From positions 1-6,905 of the forward strand of contig CAMJWQ010000188.1 of the NCBI GenBank assembly GCA_946409475.1: DNA of 6,905 nucleotides. Reading direction: 5' to 3'. Of the stretch, positions 5,914-6,905 are shown one piece after another (within the stretch, counting starts at the first letter, position 1; the number at the start of each line of letters is the position of its first letter). Under the pieces are notes generated by a model. That model saw nothing but the letters and a program-made list of their open reading frames with translations. It did no database searches and was not told the origin of the DNA. This stretch comes from an uncultured Lachnospiraceae bacterium (GTDB lineage Bacteria > Bacillota > Clostridia > Lachnospirales > Lachnospiraceae). The position numbers and the translations under genes were made by a program.

Positions 5914-6828
5914 GTGAAAAAAGCTATAATTGTTGGTGCAACAGGTTTTATTGGCAGCTGGCTATTGGATGAACTCTTGCAAAACCAGGTAGAGGTCACC
6001 GTATTAAAGCGGCCATCGGAAAAATTTCACAGAAAAATAGAAGAAGACAGAATTAAGGTAATTGAATATGAATCAGGAAAAATTTTAGATTGCAGGAATA
6101 AATTGGACTCTCAGTATGATACATTTTATTATATTGCCTGGAAGGGAGTAGCTCCGGAAATAAAAAATGATATAAGAAGCCAGCTGGACAATATTTCTTA
6201 TACTGTTGATGCCTTTTATCTGTGTAATTATCTTAATTGTAATTTTTTCATAACACCTGGTTCCACTGCCGAATATCGTAAAAACCAAAGTTTTATAAAT
6301 GAAACCAGCTTGCCTCATGTAACAGATCTATATGGTGCGACAAAGGTTGCCGTTCATTATATCCTGCAGGGATTATCCTTACAATTAAACCAGAAATTTA
6401 TTTGGGCAATCATCCCCAGTGCTTACGGAGAACGCAGAATAGATAATAATATCATTACCTATTCCATCAGGACTCTTTTAAATAAAGAACGTCCTGTATA
6501 CGGGCCCCTGAATCAAATATGGGACTGTGTATACATGAAGGATGTGGCAAATGCCCTTTACCTTATGGGCAAGCACGGGAAAAAGAGCCGCATTTATGGC
6601 ATAGGAAGCGGCAGCCCAAGGCTTTTATATAATTATATTACGGAAATTCGGGATTTTATCGATCCCTCCCTGCCCTTAGGAATTGGAGAATTACCTTCCG
6701 ACGGGAAGCGTCCTACCTGTGGCTGTCTGGATATAGCCCCTTTGGTTACTGATACCGGATATCAGCCTTCCTTCAGCTTTGAGGAGGGGATACAGAGAAC
6801 TATACGGTATTTTAAGGAGCAGGGGTAA
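5914..6828 (+). CDS. NAD-dependent nucleotide-sugar epimerase/dehydratase (extended SDR)
   Basis: A 304-residue extended short-chain dehydrogenase/reductase, near the usual length for sugar-nucleotide epimerases, dehydratases and reductases. The Rossmann dinucleotide-binding motif is GATGFIG at 8-14, right after the N-terminal strand KKAIIV. The catalytic YxxxK is Tyr140-Gly-Ala-Thr-Lys144, with Ser117/Thr118 in GSTAEY as the likely hydroxyl partner. IPSAYGERR (167-175) and the WDCVYMKDVANAL segment (203-215) match the substrate-binding lobe of this family. It should convert a nucleotide-activated sugar using NAD(P); the exact reaction (epimerase, reductase or dehydratase) is not decidable here. 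The start is GTG at 5914: GGGAG lies 4 bases upstream, the Rossmann strand follows directly, and the overlapping ATG at 5912 is out of frame and hits a stop at once. It sits one base after the GT14 gene, so translational coupling is likely. Confidence 0.9.
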   Translation: MKKAIIVGATGFIGSWLLDELLQNQVEVTVLKRPSEKFHRKIEEDRIKVIEYESGKILDCRNKLDSQYDTFYYIAWKGVAPEIKNDIRSQLDNISYTVDAFYLCNYLNCNFFITPGSTAEYRKNQSFINETSLPHVTDLYGATKVAVHYILQGLSLQLNQKFIWAIIPSAYGERRIDNNIITYSIRTLLNKERPVYGPLNQIWDCVYMKDVANALYLMGKHGKKSRIYGIGSGSPRLLYNYITEIRDFIDPSLPLGIGELPSDGKRPTCGCLDIAPLVTDTGYQPSFSFEEGIQRTIRYFKEQG

Positions 6829-6841
6829 GTGGGGGAGTAGC

Positions 6842-6905
6842 GTGGTAACTTATCCGTTCAAGATTCAGGATTTTTTAAATGAAGGCTGTGAAATCAGCCT
6901 TTTGG
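6842..6905 (+). CDS. Start of a third gene in the glycan operon, cut by the window edge (product unknown)
   Basis: An open frame begins with GTG at 6842 and stays open for the 21 codons available, reading MVTYPFKIQDFLNEGCEISL and on. GGGGGAG (6831-6837) lies 4 bases upstream, the same SD-to-GTG spacing seen for the preceding SDR gene, and the gap to that gene is 13 bases. I do not recognise the family from so few residues. Its position suggests another glycan-biosynthesis or modification enzyme. The alternative is that this is untranslated sequence after the operon, because a hairpin overlaps codons 14-20 (6882-6901). Confidence 0.55.
   Translation, partial: MVTYPFKIQDFLNEGCEISLL

Noticed and set aside
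1..6905. CRISPR array, insertion sequence, toxin-antitoxin or anti-phage system
   Set aside because: No regularly spaced repeats, transposase, terminal inverted repeats or small paired genes were seen; every strong reading frame is explained by repair, shape, flagellar or glycan genes.

Overview
The window looks like a chromosomal segment of a motile, low-GC Gram-positive anaerobe, most likely class Clostridia and perhaps Lachnospiraceae. This rests on strong AGGAGG-type ribosome binding sites, AT-rich intergenic DNA, the character of the MreB/Mbl and RecD2 proteins, and a gene order (mbl, then two flagellar rod genes) like the mbl-flhO-flhP locus of Bacillus subtilis. The taxonomic call is inference; no marker RNA is present.

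Left two thirds (1-4595), all on the minus strand. Read in the direction of transcription, the genes are an MreB/Mbl actin homologue (4595-3597), a FlgF/FlhO-type rod protein (3498-2728), the distal-rod protein FlgG/FlhP (2674-1859), a short FlgJ-like rod-binding protein (1844-1500), an intrinsic terminator (1482-1449), and a RecD2-type helicase that starts at a TTG (1414) and runs off the left edge. A good match to a sigma-28/SigD flagellar promoter lies in the 98-base gap between mbl and flgF. The rod genes therefore probably form their own motility transcription unit, flgF-flgG-flgJ, bounded by the SigD promoter at one end and the terminator at the other. mbl would be driven separately by a housekeeping-type promoter near 4669-4697.

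The 351-base spacer 4596-4946 is very AT-rich, carries clustered T-tracts, and holds candidate promoters facing both ways.

The right third (4947-6905) is on the plus strand and is a sugar-modification operon. It contains a GT14 (core-2/I-branching type) glycosyltransferase, an extended-SDR NAD-dependent sugar epimerase/dehydratase one base downstream of it, and the first 21 codons of a third gene. The last two genes start with GTG. The glycan they build cannot be read from the window; surface polysaccharide and flagellar glycosylation are both possible.

Overall this is mostly well-understood core machinery (cell shape, flagellar rod, DNA repair) next to a less defined glycan cassette. I see no CRISPR array, insertion sequence, phage gene, tRNA or rRNA. 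I found no convincing novel multi-gene system. The points most worth checking are the SigD promoter that separates mbl from the rod genes, the muramidase-less FlgJ, and the unassigned GT14-SDR pair.
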